DNA from: Pilatotrama ljubarskyi
Taxonomy: Eukaryota > Basidiomycota > Agaricomycetes > Polyporales > Polyporaceae
DNA length: 64,000 nt
Assembly (NCBI GenBank): GCA_022385805.1
Contig: MU277752.1
Location: 45,595 to 109,594, forward strand
Direction of reading: 5' to 3'
A program made the translations under genes and the position numbers. Positions 1 through 12,222 of this stretch are shown here, piece after piece (positions within the stretch are counted from its first letter, which is position 1; every line of letters begins with the position of its first letter). The notes under the pieces were generated by a model that searched no databases, had not been told where the DNA came from, and saw nothing but the letters and a program-made list of their open reading frames with translations.

Positions 1-389
1 TATTAAGACGCACCATGGAGGAAGCCTGACGCGCAGCACACTATTAGTGACGGTCAAGAATCCACAGTGAGATCTCCATATCGAGTCGTCAAGTCCGCCT
101 GCGGTGTTGTATGCGTCGGCTCGAAGGTCGCTGAAGTCCTGCCCCTCAAGGCGGACATCATTGTGAACAAGGTGCTAGAAAGTCTCATCAAAACGGACTG
201 CTGCATTGGCAGGCCCACATCATGACGATGAATGCTAGGCAACGCGAGGCAGACTCGGAGGAGAGCATGCACTATACATCCTGGGGAGGTTACTCGGTCT
301 CATACCGCCTGTAAGCGTCTAGTACCCAGCTGCGTCACTCGCTTTCTAGGTTCGAACCCACTCACTCACCTTGCCTCATCGCCGTAGCG
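1..389. other. Left edge, no gene recognised
   Basis: No reading frame here has family-like composition or a credible splice-supported structure. It may hold the 5' part of the gene that follows, because the frame read at about 390-470 is open upstream, but I cannot define a start. Confidence 0.4.
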
Positions 390-1286
390 GGACGATCTCA
401 TCTGCCTCTCCTACGTCGGCCTTGCGTGCACGACGCACGTCGCATGCAGATCTATCTGGCCTCGGAGGTGGCCGATACTGACCTCGATGAGGCTGTGGGA
501 GCTGTACACCGGCGTTCGCGCCATTCTGGATGGCCCGCAGGGCCACCGAGCGGCACTGGCGCGAGGCGTCTGCAGATCCCGGCGTGGGTCTCATCAAGAC
601 CGTGGCTCGAGGCTTCCGAGACGACTCGGCAAAGAACCCGGATATGATGGCCACGTTCAGGTCCCCGGAGGGTGATAGACTGCGAGGGCGCGTCGCAGAG
701 CTGCGCGAGCGTGAGTGCCGATCGCTCTCGAGTTTGCGGGGTCGTGGATAAGAGGCTCATGCTGTAGGAACTTGAAGATCTCTTTGTGAAGTGTCGCAGC
801 GAGGCCATCGCTCGCGATGGATTGTTCGGGGCCGTCTCGTGGTGGTTCAATCACGGCTGGGTATCGGACATGGATACCTGGCTGCTCGCCGCCACATACT
901 GGATCAGGGTGTTGGGCGGCACCCATTTTGGCGACCTGGACTACCGCGACGTTGAGGTGATCATCACGCACACGGCGAATATGACGAACCCCCGCTGTAA
1001 CGCGGAGGGTTTCGACAAGACAGGCGGCTCGTTGGTATGTTTCCCCAATGACATCGGTTTGCTTGAATACACTGTCAACGTTGTCTCGACCTGCTGGTTG
1101 ATCGTGACAGACCTTGGGCCTATACCCGTTGCTCGGGTTAGCGCTGTCTGTGCCCGTGGCCATGTACGCTCGCCGGACGGGGAGGCCGCTGCTCTTCCTT
1201 CCTATGAACTCCGTGTAGCGGCTCCTAATGGGAGCGTTGGTCTACATGAGCAAGGCAAATCTGTACCAACCATCACTCGTATCTGA
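390..1286 (+). CDS. Unrecognised hypothetical protein, possibly partial or degenerate
   Basis: I do not recognise this gene. A protein-like frame runs from about 545 to 710 (LIKTVARGFRDDSAKNPDMM is part of it) and ends at a GTGAGT donor at 711. An acceptor AG at 776-777 joins it in phase to a second open stretch with the tryptophan-rich part AVSWWFNHGWVSDMDTW and then YWIRVLGGTHFGDLDY. The 67-base intron restores the frame, which supports real coding. Upstream, a third frame at about 390-470 (DDLICLSYVGLACTTHV) also looks coding, but I could not join it, so there may be another intron or a frame break. The reading frame after about 960 runs to a stop at 1284-1286, but its composition is less convincing and the true 3' end may be earlier. 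No signal peptide, membrane segment or known domain is visible. Confidence 0.35.
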
Positions 1287-2169
1287 CGACGCTGAGGGAC
1301 AAGCGGCATTGCGCCGAGGTCCTAGTCAGGTAAGATGAGTCTGAATCGAGTCCGAAGTAGCAGTGGCGGAAACCTGGTGCGACTTTTGAGAAGTTCAGAT
1401 TCCCTGCGGAGGCGGGCGGGAAGCGCGTGAGTGCGTTGCCGAACTAACTTGACCTCGCCTTTCTCTGACTGACCGTGCATGACATGCTCAACACGCCAAA
1501 GAATAAATCTGACAGTCGCACGGGTGTACGATCTGTCGTTCAGTCGGACGCGGGCCGTCATACACGTAGGGGCACCTACCGCAGAGACTCGGGGTCGACC
1601 AAATATTCCTCCTCTGGCTGTTCTCCCTACTTTCGATATCCGTGAGACCGTGATTTGGATCCGCCCTCACCTTCCTGATGCGACCTCATCGGCCGTCCTC
1701 AACTTTGCAATGATTTTCCTCGGACGTACGCGGTGTGTGCTCGCACGTACCAGCTGTGCGTTACAATCGTCGGCCGAGTTCAGACAGGCTGACCGTGACT
1801 CGGATGCAGGGGTCTTGAGGCGCGCTGTAGCTCTATACATAGAGTAAGCAGGAAACTCATTTCCGTGTTGGATTGCATACCAGAGGTGACCTGTGGAGGC
1901 AACATGCTGCAAGGCCTTGGTTGAATTCGTCAATGAATGGTCAGAAAGAGAAAAAGAAAGAGTGTGGTAGACTTGTGAACGAGAGACATGAGCGCTTGAG
2001 ACGGTGCCAGGTTAGACGCCCGGAACCCCGCATGACGGCGATGGGCGGCTGGGGTGTTGCCCTCCGCCTACCCGCTGCATATTTATTGCCTTGGTCTCGA
2101 TCCACTCATGACTCTGGATTCGATCAAGCATCTTCCTCGTCGACGACAACGACGGCGGTCTCAGCCCTC
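1287..2169. other. Intergenic, 5' flank of the membrane transporter gene
   Basis: No gene is recognised. An open frame from 1873 runs into the transporter start in the same frame, but its composition is not protein-like and the family N-terminus fits the ATG at 2170. An AT-rich stretch near 2077-2090 (CATATTTATT) about 90 bases before that ATG could be a core promoter element. Confidence 0.4.
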
Positions 2170-5100
2170 ATGAACGACCCCCGACACTACGATCCCCGTC
2201 TTGGGGACGAAGACGTAGCTGCTGTCCTCGAAGAGTCCGACCACGGCCACCTTCCTCGTCCGCAGAAGCATGTTCGTATACCAGACGACGCGGGACATGA
2301 TGCGGAGTCACCTTCAGACGGATTCCCACCCGAGAAGGCCAGAACAAACCATGAAGAAACCCGCAAAAGACCTCCAGAGCCCTGGACTACGCGCGCAGCG
2401 CGGTACATTCCGTTCGACTTCAGCTGGATCCCCGCCAACTTCACCTGGTCCAAGATCAAGCCAGTGATTCGATGCGCGGTCGTCTGCTTCGTGTCAGCGA
2501 TCCTGATGGTCATTCCACGGGTGTACAACCTCATGGGACAGGTGAGCAAATCTCGACCTCGTCTTGCCACTGCCTATCATCGTCGTGGTGCGTCCCGTAT
2601 GCCCTTGACAAGTGGTATGCCTAGAATGTTGTCGCATTGCCCAACTTTGCGTAGTGCCGAATGCGTGCTCTCCACGTAGTGAGCAGCACCTTGATGCGTT
2701 GTACGGAACTCGGTCTCCTAGCCAGTGTGTTGGTCGCGTAGCCAGAGACGTACAAGCATCTTTTCTCTTCATACTGCCCGTATCGTTCTGAGCTGGAACT
2801 GCTTGCATCGATTCCGTGTTTAAGCCCCATGGGCCTGTGTTCGACCGGGAATCATTCTCCCTCGGACGTGGCGGGGTGTGTTCCCCCGCGGCTCAGTAAC
2901 GGTGGTCTCGCGCACACCCAAAAGACTAGCTACCAGCATGTAGTGTTTCCCGTCGCCACTTCCCAACCATCGCTATGTCCTCGTGCTTACCGTTGTCCTT
3001 CCCCCCCAGGGGAGCTTCCTCATCTTGATATGTGAGTATGGATGCGGATATTGGTGGCAATATGCTGATATTTCTGTAGCGTCGTTCCTTGACGCTCCGT
3101 CAGACCCATTCCTTGCGGTACTCGAGCGTGAGGTTATATTCCTCACGTTCGTCGCCATCGCGTGGGCGTAAGTTCTCTGATGTTTGCATTGCACGTGTAG
3201 CTTAGGCTCAAAGCTATTCCTGCACTTAGATGGTGCTGTCTCGGGATCTTCCTGGCAAGTCTCGCACGAGCCAACACGGACTACAATGCTCCTCTGGACG
3301 CTATCCAAGCCGCGCAGTTCGTAGAGGCCGGCCCAACTGTTATTCTGGCCGTCTTCGTCTTCTTTGGCAGCGCCTTCTTCCTCTTCATCAAAGCTCGTCT
3401 CGGACCTGGACCCTATCTGTTCGCCTCCATCTTCGCCTGCATATGCATCGACATCACAATGACCACGGCTGTCCTGTTCCCATACCCGTACTACCTCATA
3501 GGCCAGGCTATCGCGCTCCCGCTTGCGTTTCACTGCGGTCTTTGCATTCTCTTTGCTGCGCTCGTCTTCCCGTCGACGGTGACCGCCCAGTACACGCACA
3601 CGCTCTTCAACGTGCTCGGGCCGCTGAACGACTTCCTCGCGCAGCATCGCAAAGTCTTGACCCTGGATCCTGCTTCGGAAGAGTTCAAAGCTACTGTCAA
3701 GAGCATTGTAGGATTTCTCGGGAAGTCGGAAGGCGGTCTGGGCCAGGCAGCAGCGAACGCACGACTGCTCAAGCAAGACATCGTTTACGGCCGCTTCTCC
3801 CCGACCAAGATCGGCGAGTTCCAGCCCATCGTGCGCCGCCTCGTCACCCGCGCGAACGGCATGGACATATTTTTCACGCTGATCGAGCCCACGCGCGAGA
3901 AGTTCCCTGTCACCCCATTCCCCTCTCGCCCGGCGACACCTCGCAGCAGTACGCCTGCGAGCACGCGCCCGGCGACGCCCGCCTCCCCGAGCACGCCCCT
4001 GCCGGGCTCCCCACCCAACGGCCTGCGGGAGGATCCGGAGCAGACGGCCCGGCGCCGGCGGAATTTGCAGAAGCGGGCGCTGGAGCACTCGCATGGACAC
4101 AAGTCGTTCTCGCGCAAGCTCCATCTACGGCTGCGGGAGCAGGAGGAGGAGCACCAGCATCACCAGGTGCACTTCTCCCTACTGAGCCTGGCACATGCGC
4201 TCTCGCCGCTCGCGCGGGTGTCGACGTCATCGTCCGCGGAGACAGCGGTGGGCGTGTTCGAGAGTCAGCGATATATGGCGATCGAGGCGAATCGGTTGTC
4301 GCACCCGGACCAGAGGGACGTGACTGCGCACTTTGTGGGCCTGCTGCATGAGTCGTGCGATGAGCTGCTGGAGAGCACGCAGGGCGTCGTCAAGGGCGTC
4401 CAAGCATGGTTTGCCGAGGTGAGGAGGGGCAGTTTCGGCGGGAAGGCGAAGATCGAGCAGGCGAGGGCGGAGAGGCTGGCTAGGCTTGAAGCGCTTAACC
4501 AGGACATCAAGGAGGCACTGCAGAGGTTCAAGAAGGACAAGAGGTATGCTGAATGGCGTTGTTGCAGTGTCATGGCTGACGGACATTCTGCAGGCATCGT
4601 GTCCTTGACCCGTACCGCTCTGCGTTCGACCCGAAGCACGTACGTGCAACGGCTGGGATTCACGAACCGCCGCCGCATCGTTACCTGTTCCACTGCTACA
4701 TGTATCAGTACCACCTCATGCGGTTCTCAAGCATCCTCACCGAGATCGTACGCGCCGTTTGAGAGGTTGCAATCGACGTCAACTGACAAGTCGCTTCGGG
4801 CAGCTCGAGACCATCATTAAGCTTGAAAAGGGCTATCCCAAGGCGAGGTTATGGTGGCCAGGCATCCCCATACGGAAGATGCTGGAGTGGAGTCCGTGGA
4901 ATCCCTCGGAGGAGATGGACAGAGCAGACGACGAGGATCCTGGTGTGTTAGGCCGGCAGCGAAGCTGGGGGTACCAACTGACATGTTCTACAGACATCAT
5001 CCAAGGCATACAACCGGAATGGAATGAAGACCTCGGGATGACGAGGCGACGCGATCCAGACGCTTTGCCGCCCACCAATGCCTTCCAATATCTCATGCAT

Positions 5101-6965
5101 TGGGTATACGATGCCGTCACGGCCCTCGGGCGTGGCAACGCGTTGTTTGCTATCAAAGCTGGCCTTTTAACAGGTCGGCACCGTTCGCCTCTTGCGACGA
5201 TTCGAGTCTATTACTGACCTGAAGCAGTGATTCTCTGTATTCCGAGTTTCGTGAAGGCGACGGCGGCCTTTGCTTACCGTACGTTTCCTCACCTCGCCTC
5301 TTTGACGATCTTGCTGACTTGCCACAGGGGAGCGATTTGTGTGGGGCATGTACGTCGTAGTTGTGGCACCGAAGGCGTGCGATGCGTGCTGACTCCTAGC
5401 TCAGTTTCATGGGTCAACTTACCCTCGCCCGATTCCGCGGCGATACGACATTCGGTCTCGTCGCGCGTATCATCAGTACTTTCATGGGCGGCTTGGTGGG
5501 CACAGCCATGTGGTACGTTCACTCTCAAACCCTCCATTCTCCGCTCGCAGACAGACGGACATTAACTCGACCTCGCACAGGTACGTCTCAACAGGATCCG
5601 GCCATGGCAATCCATACGGTTTGGCGGCGGTGATCGGCGTGTGCGCTCCGTTCTTTTTCTTCTGGCGGCTGTACTGGCCCGTGCCGCCCATGACGAACAT
5701 CATCTTCTTTGTGACCATTGCCTTGGTGCGTGGCGCTTCCTCCGAGCGGTGACGAACCATGCGGGCTGACCCATCTCAGGTCATCGGATTCTCTTGGCAG
5801 AACACGCATACCGTCCTTCCATTCCGATTCATGGGCTGGCAATTAGCATGGGTAGGTGGATTTCACGCATAGGTAAAGCCATTTACTCATACTGGACCAG
5901 AGGCGCTTCGTTCTCGTTGTATGCGGTGTTACTGCAGCCTTGTGAGTACTTCAAGCCATATTAGGATGGTGGTTCTGAGCACATCGCAGCTTGTTTTCGT
6001 TCCTACCGCCTTCGACTACCCTGAGGAAGTATCAGCGTATGACGATGTCCACTACCGTCTCCGAGCTGGGTGCCGTATACTGCTCCATCGTCTCATTTGC
6101 GAATACCCGTGAACATCAAGAGGTGGCGAGGGGGGAGATTGTCCAAAGCCTGGTAGCTATCCGCCTCAAGCTGAAGCGATCGTTGGTATTGAAAACGAAT
6201 ATCGTATACGAGGTGCGTCTCCCAGGCAGGCGCAAATCCAGTAACAGCGAGCTTATCAGTGCCCGGCCTAGTTCTCGCTCAGAGGGCGGTGGCCGTCGAA
6301 CAGATATCAGAAGATCCTCGATTTGCAATTGTAGGTGCCCGCGTCCTGTCTCTCCCGCGGTCGCCTGATATCTTGGCAGACAGATTGCGTACCTACTTTC
6401 GCACCTTATGTCAGTCGTCGAGCATCTAGAACCGGCGTGGTCCCGCGCATTTCTCCGGAGGACACGATTCCTCGACGCGGACTTCCAGGGCGATGTTCTT
6501 GCTGTAATCAGTACGTGTTTCCTGCGTCGGCCGGGGTTAATTTACTCCCTGAACACACCAACTAGGCATGATCTCGACGGCGCTCCGCACGGGCAACCCC
6601 CTGCCACAAATAACCCCTTGCCCGCTGCTAGACAGGTTCATGATCCATACACATGGCCTGAATGTTATCAGGCAAGAAGCGGACGACGACTACGGGCTTC
6701 CTAGGACGATGACCATCGATACGCTCGAGAATGAACAGTACTTGTACGTGCCGAGAATCACGCTGCGGACCGCCCGTTCCTAACCTACTCCGCTCTCAGG
6801 TGCTTCTCTGTCGGCGTCACGACAGCGTTTGGCATTATTCTGCGTCTTGACAAACTAATGGTCGCGACGAAGGAGCTTGTCGGTGAACAGTATCATATCC
6901 ACGGTATTGGTATGCCAGAACTGAAGAGTTCGCCTGCGAGCGTGCGGCCTTCGAAGGACGCCTAG
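2170..6965 (+). CDS. Multi-pass membrane protein, ArAE/FUSC family (ER transporter 6TM N-terminal and DUF2421-type)
   Basis: This is a large, roughly 1,000-residue integral membrane protein of the fungal aromatic-acid-exporter/fusaric-acid-resistance-like superfamily, presumed to export or compartmentalise organic acids or amphipathic compounds. The substrate is unknown. The start MNDPRHYDPR is followed by a charged cytosolic leader, then a first membrane segment ending in VIPRVYNLMGQ. Exon 1 ends at 2541. Exon 2 is only 22 bases (3010-3031), exon 3 is 3080-3167, and exon 4 is 3230-4543. Joined, they give the family-typical FLILISSFLDAPSDPF and AWCCLGIFLASLARAN. A Thr/Pro/Ser-rich loop (about 3920-4020) and a charged cytosolic region follow. 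Later exons carry HRYLFHCYMYQYHLMRFSS, a second hydrophobic block (PYGLAAVIGVCAPFFFFW) and the C-terminal region ending ELKSSPASVRPSKDA before the TAG at 6963. At least nine introns are needed. No disruption was seen. Confidence 0.85.
3010..3031 (+). other. 22-base microexon of the transporter gene
   Basis: A run of seven C and AG precedes the segment, and TGTGAGTATG follows it with a GTGAGT donor. Splicing gives the contiguous membrane-entry motif GSFLILISSFLDAPSDPF, which matches the conserved start of the first family domain. Skipping it would shift the frame. Confidence 0.65.
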
Positions 6966-7758
6966 TGACGCGCCTCTCTCTTCCTCGCACGGGGTCGGAA
7001 GTCTCACTTACGGCTTACGGTTGGTCAGTTGTGTATAATAGAGAAGTCTCAAAGATTCTGCATCGTAGATCCAACATCCGAGATGACCGGATGACCGTGC
7101 GGCTACTCTGCCAGAGCTCTGCGACGACGCGCCCGCGACACCTTCCGCGCTTTGGCCGCCGCGAGCAGGGAACAAAGTTTACGGCATTGATTCCTCGGAT
7201 GCAATATAGGCTTCGTGAAGGCGAAGCTTATCGGCCTTAGAACCCATACTGTGTGCGCGAGCCGAACACCGAAAGGGAAAACGTCAAGCAGTCGCCGCCG
7301 CGGAAAGAACGGGTTCTTCGTCCCCTCTTGGCTGCGGTGATCTGCATTGAGTGAGCTGTCCCCAAGGCAATTCGGCGAACAGGTGCGCCCGTGTGTCTGC
7401 GTCCCATGCGTGTCTGATGGAGAATAGCGCTATTGACGTTTGGAATCATTGCAGGACCATATGTTCTCGGCATCCGTTTACTCCGTGGCTTCTGGTATTC
7501 GCACTGAGCTGCAGAGCGACTCATGTCCAGAATCCATCATTTCCAGGAGTCGATTATCAGCTGTTGCGAAGTCCATTTCGCTCCGGATGACAGAGCGAAC
7601 CTTGAGTAGCGAGCTTGACGGCACAATGAGAGACGCCCAGCACAAGCATACTCATATATCGTGAGATCGCACCGATAGCCCTTACTTTCTCTCCCTCTTC
7701 CCTTTCAGCTCCAGACGTCTCGGTTTTCCCTACTCCGCACAACGTCCCCATCCCCGCC
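6966..7758. other. Intergenic between transporter and EF-hand gene
   Basis: No credible gene is seen. The stretch 7640-7758 immediately before the EF-hand gene is pyrimidine-rich (CTTTCTCTCCCTCTTCCCTTTC) and has an AT-rich CATATATCG near 7653, consistent with a fungal core promoter. Confidence 0.45.
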
Positions 7759-10700
7759 ATGTTGGTCGAGAGCCCAAAAGCCAGTCCGCCGCTGTCCAGC
7801 CCAGCGTCCTCCGTCTCCGACGATGCCACCGTTGTCGGAGACTCTCCAGCGAAGCGTCAGCGTCCAACGCCCTTCAAGGCCGCAACCATAGCATTGGACA
7901 TTGCCTCATCTAGCTTCAATCGCTATCGACCTAACAGGAAACGGAAAGGTCTGCGTGCATATTACCTCTTAAACGATTAGCGCTCTGATGTACCGCCTCC
8001 ACAGAGGATCCCGCCTTGGCACTGAATACCCGGGTCTCCTCTTTCGCCGACTTGATGTCTCCTCTCTCATCAGGAGCGCAAGGCAGCGCCTTGCAGGTCG
8101 CTCAGTACGGCGCAAGCGCTCTGGCAGACGGTTTTCCTGAGTTACTCAAAGTCTTGCGTACTGTCGCTGCCGTGCATCCGTTCATCGAACGTGAGCCCAC
8201 CTAGTCGTGTCACGCTGTCAGGCGTTGACAATCCTTTGCAGTTGCTGTCGGCGCGTTCGCCGTAGTGATCGAGCTAGATTTGAAGAGACGGGAGAACGAC
8301 AAGAGGATTAACCTTCTCTTCCTCGAGATGAGAGATATGATGGCTGCTTTGTCAGGGTACAACATCTCTTTTGATATGTTTGCCGGAGCTCCGCTCACCT
8401 CTTCCAGTCTGCAGGATATCAGCGACCCGAGAGACATCGGCAAGGATGGAAAGACTGTCCAGGAGAGGCTCGAAGGACTGATCGTACAGATCGATGCCGA
8501 CATCCGGGAGTGCACAAGAGCTTGCGACACATACGCTAAGAAGCCCCTGCTCAACAAGGTATGGAATGGGGGGAAATGGGAAAGTAAGCTGCAGCAATAC
8601 GTGAAGCGCTTCACGAAACGTAGAGAGGAGATTGAGCTCGCCCTTGCAATTCACCTTGGGATCAACATCGATATCGCCAATCGGAAGCTGGATAGGCTCG
8701 AAGAGAAGTAAGCACCACTCGCGGTACCCGGATGATCGGATCTATCCTCACCAGACGTCTGCGCCAGGATGGAGCTTGCTCTGGAGTACCTAAGCCGATG
8801 TATGCCGCCTGAGGAAAAGGAATTGGCTGCGTTCATTCAGGCGCGCGGCGGCAGAGAAGTCATCCTTCGAAATGAAAGGCTTCTTCTGGAGCTGATCGAC
8901 CGTCGACCGTCTACGAGTCGAAACTCGGGAGAACGCTGGAACGGTCGACAGAGGACGCTCGATATGCAGGAGCTCAAGGCGGAGCTCTCAGAGGACCCAG
9001 AGATATCCATCGTCCGCAACAAGGATGCTTTCGAGAGGAAGTTCGAGATGCAGGAGCGAGAGCTAGCCCAGATTCAGAAGATAGTCCATGAAGAAAACAA
9101 GCTCGTCGTGAAGTCTATATCGTCCGGGCCTCACGATAAGATCCGCGATAATGTGAGTGCTCACTGCTGTCTAGGATCCTTAGCCGACGAGGTAACCTGG
9201 TCGTTTTGTAGGACCTGCATAACATCTGGAGGGAGATGGTATGCGGTTCAATTCTGGTAAAATGGAGGCAACTGCTTAACTCCCTCGTCTAGCGATGGCG
9301 CGGTAACGTGAAGGCTCGGCACTTCGTGCTTGCTCTTCGCGACTACTGTCTCGAGCGGCTCGACAAGCTCAGAAAGAACGAACAGACGTTCGTCGACTGC
9401 GCGAGGCCCACGAATATCACCGAGCACGACGAGTGGGCTTTAGAATACATCAGCGTTACTCGCCTACAAGCCATAGCCGAGGCATTCGACGATGATGCAT
9501 CGGGCTTCATCACTGTGGCGGAAGTCAATACCTTCACTTCGTCCAAGCCACCAGGGTGGAGGTTAGTGCGTATACTCTCTTACAGTTGCCTCGTCGTTGA
9601 CGCTTTCTCAGTCTGCTCCATTGGATGGCATATTGGGCGGTCGGTAAGTCATAATTTGTTCAGTTCTCTACTGCGGACGGCCTCGATACTTACGTATCAC
9701 AGGGTGGCAGATGACTATGACACACTACGTGACGGAGATCGACCGACTACTGGACAAGATGTTCGCCGTCAGATCTCACGTGTTGCCAGCGAATCGTCGT
9801 TCCGTGGAGCAGTATCTGGATAGCGTCTGGTCTCCGATCACTCAGCTCACTACCGGCTTCAGGCGAGCCGAGAGGAACGACGTGGCGGAGGAGCGGTTTC
9901 GGGGCTATGTCCTTATGGAGGAGAGCCGCTTACGGGAGGCTCTGGAACGCGTGCGGTACGACATCGACGCTGCCGATACACTTCAACTCGTAACAGGTCC
10001 GGGACGTATCGAGAGGGTGAGACGCACTCATCTGGGTGGCCTACGTGGACTCCTATTGATGCGTATGGACAGTACCTCTTCCCGCTTCTCTACCTTCTAT
10101 TGAAGCGAGACTACGAGATCATGCGCCTGGCGCGGACCGTCGTGATCCACAAAGACGAGTTATGGGACTCCACGGATACTGTTCAATGGGTTCTTCGTGC
10201 CGTCACCGATCGTCAACTCAATCTGGAAAGTACGTGATAACCTCACGAGCAGGCGGAGCAGAGGCTTATCGTCGACCTGTCATAGATCTATTCAAGCAGC
10301 AGAATCTCGATCCCGCACAGCAGTTCAAGGTTTTTGCATTTGAGCTCGTAGGTTGTTGTCAAGTATGGGAATGCGGAAATGCCCTAAAGACGTGCATCCT
10401 GACTCTCAGTTTCGCTATTGGCACGATCCGACCCAGCTCTGGTCCACCGAGCGGCTGCGCGAAGCGCACTATCCTGACGTCGTTTACAATGATGCCGAAG
10501 AGGACCAATCAGTGGATGCTGCTCAGCTCTTGAACCATCCTCTGGAAAATCCTGCAAATCCTCTAGCTGGTGCGCGATATGTCGAGTCGTGGCAAGACTC
10601 ACACGCGAGTGAGCCACTCCGGTCCATGTAAGATAGACATTGCGTCGATACCTGCCCCTGCTGACTATCAGTTACCTAGCCTAGGACACTGGTCCGGCTT

Positions 10701-12222
10701 TCTGGGCGTTGATGAAGTTTTCCCTAGCGAGCCCATGATGAGCCTACAGTTTCACGCGTCGACGTCCTCCTCGACAGAGTTCGTTGCATCAGGTACACTG
10801 CCCATCGGAACCAGCTTCAAGATCTTCGGAAAAGCAACGTGCGATGGTCCTGGTCGTGCACTATACAGCTTCACAATCGAGTATGCCGCTCGGTACTGGC
10901 CCAAGTCATTCAGCGCTCTGCTCGCCGATGGGGGCCGCGAACTCTCTGGACGCTGGGTGTGCGAGGGGACTCGTACCAAGGGCACGTTCCTCTTCAGACG
11001 CTTGCCTCCGGACTCCATGCGCTTCTGGCCGCTGCCCGCCGACGCGAAACCCAGCAAGTCTCAAGGGCTGTGGCGCTTCGCCTGCTCTGCTGTGATGGAC
11101 CAAGTGCGTCGGAAGAGGCTCTCCCTCCCTCTTCTCCAAGAGCGGCAATCGACACGTCAACGCTACCTCCGCGTCATCCGTTCAGGAGAGAGCGAGGGCA
11201 GCCTCGATGAGATCGATAGACTATCTCTCACACGCTGCTACAGCAGCATGACTCCTTCAGAAGCTCGATACTACTACATGGTTCACGAATCCACGCGCCG
11301 TATCGCACCGAGACATTTGTGAGCATCGCAGCTGATTCTGCCCATATCTGCAGGCGTGCTGACACGATCTCTCAAGCGGAATACACTGCGCGAATTGCCG
11401 GACAGAGATTTCCGGGGCCCGTCTCATGTGCCTCGACTGTGGCATCCGCACCACTGTCGACTTGTGCGACAAGCCTGAGTGTCGGGAGGCCACGATCGGA
11501 CCCGACCGCCGTGATGACTTGCTCTCACCCCACGTTCCCTCCCATCGTATTCTGAAGGTCCGCCGCGTTGTCCATCGCCACCGCGAATTCGGGAAAACGT
11601 ACCGTGCTGCGCAAAGTGCTCTCGCCCGTGCAGAGGAGGCCTTGGCTGACGCCGAGGATGTCCTCACGTCCCAAAGCCTGCACCCTCACCGCCACGGACA
11701 CTCTCGTAACCTAAGCGGACGGAGCCTGAGCGCTCGCCTGAAGACGGAGCAGCTCGTCTCCCGCGAGATCTCCTGCGTTGGCTGCGACGCCCGGGCGACG
11801 CGGCCCTGCTGGTACTGCATTGAATGCGATGGTGTGTCTTACGTTTCCTCTGACATACCACAATGCCGATATTTTCTCCAGACGAATGCTTTGTCTGTGC
11901 CACATGTGAGGCGAGTCGTACTGCTTATGCTAGAGGCCACAAACCCATCCACGGACTCGTGCGTTGCGCATTGCCACCGGACGAGAGCACGAACACCGCC
12001 GATCCCGCATGGTCCAACGCCCGTCTGGACGTCTTGGAGAGCAAACTAGATGCTCTGCACTGCGACTATACGACACGCCTTGACTCTCTTGGGACTCAAA
12101 CTACTGCGCTGAGGGGCCAGGTCGCGGAGATGCAGGTAGCCTCTGTATGCGATGCGCAGGCTCTTGATGCACGGCTTCGGCACATCGAGGATCTGCTGGC
12201 GACTCTCATTTCCAAGTTGTAG
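7759..12222 (+). CDS. EF-hand and ZZ-type zinc-finger protein with HeLo/MLKL-like N-terminal helical domain
   Basis: A long multi-exon gene running from ATG 7759 to TAG 12220. The N-terminus is Ser/Pro-rich. It is followed by a helical block, HPFIELAVGAFAVVIELDLK and RRENDKRINLLFLEMRDMMA, that resembles the MLKL N-terminal or HeLo-like four-helix fold of fungal cell-death proteins (resemblance by pattern only). A long coiled, charged region follows. One perfect EF-hand loop, DDDASGFITVAE, is encoded near 9490-9530, with Asp at 1 and 3, Gly at 6, Ile at 8 and Glu at 12. Further on are a beta-rich region, then a ZZ-type finger (CANCRTEI, LMCLDC, LCDKPEC; 11390-11480) and a second Cys cluster (CVGCDARATRPCWYCIEC, ECFVCATCEA; 11770-11920). 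The C-terminus is a coiled coil ending ATLISKL. The EF-hand plus ZZ core is a known but uncharacterised Agaricomycete architecture. Introns include 7949-8005 and about 8192-8241. No frame break was noticed. Confidence 0.8.
9490..9540 (+). other. EF-hand calcium-binding loop within the EF-hand/ZZ protein
   Basis: The encoded loop DDDASGFITVAE has acidic residues at positions 1, 3 and 12, Gly at 6 and Ile at 8, which is the full canonical pattern. It is flanked by helices (LQAIAEAF before, VNTF after). Only one such loop is evident, so calcium binding would be unpaired or need dimerisation. Confidence 0.8.

Noticed and set aside
345..365. GGTTCGAACCC, resembling a tRNA T-loop
   Set aside because: The flanking five bases do not pair as a T stem, and no D-arm, anticodon arm or acceptor stem can be folded around it.
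2973..4124. Long minus-strand frame of 383 residues
   Set aside because: Arg/Glu-rich antisense shadow of the transporter exon with no domain features.
3230..4351. Long alternative + strand frame of 373 residues over the transporter exon
   Set aside because: It is Pro/Arg/His-rich shadow sequence. The overlapping frame carries the conserved membrane protein motifs.
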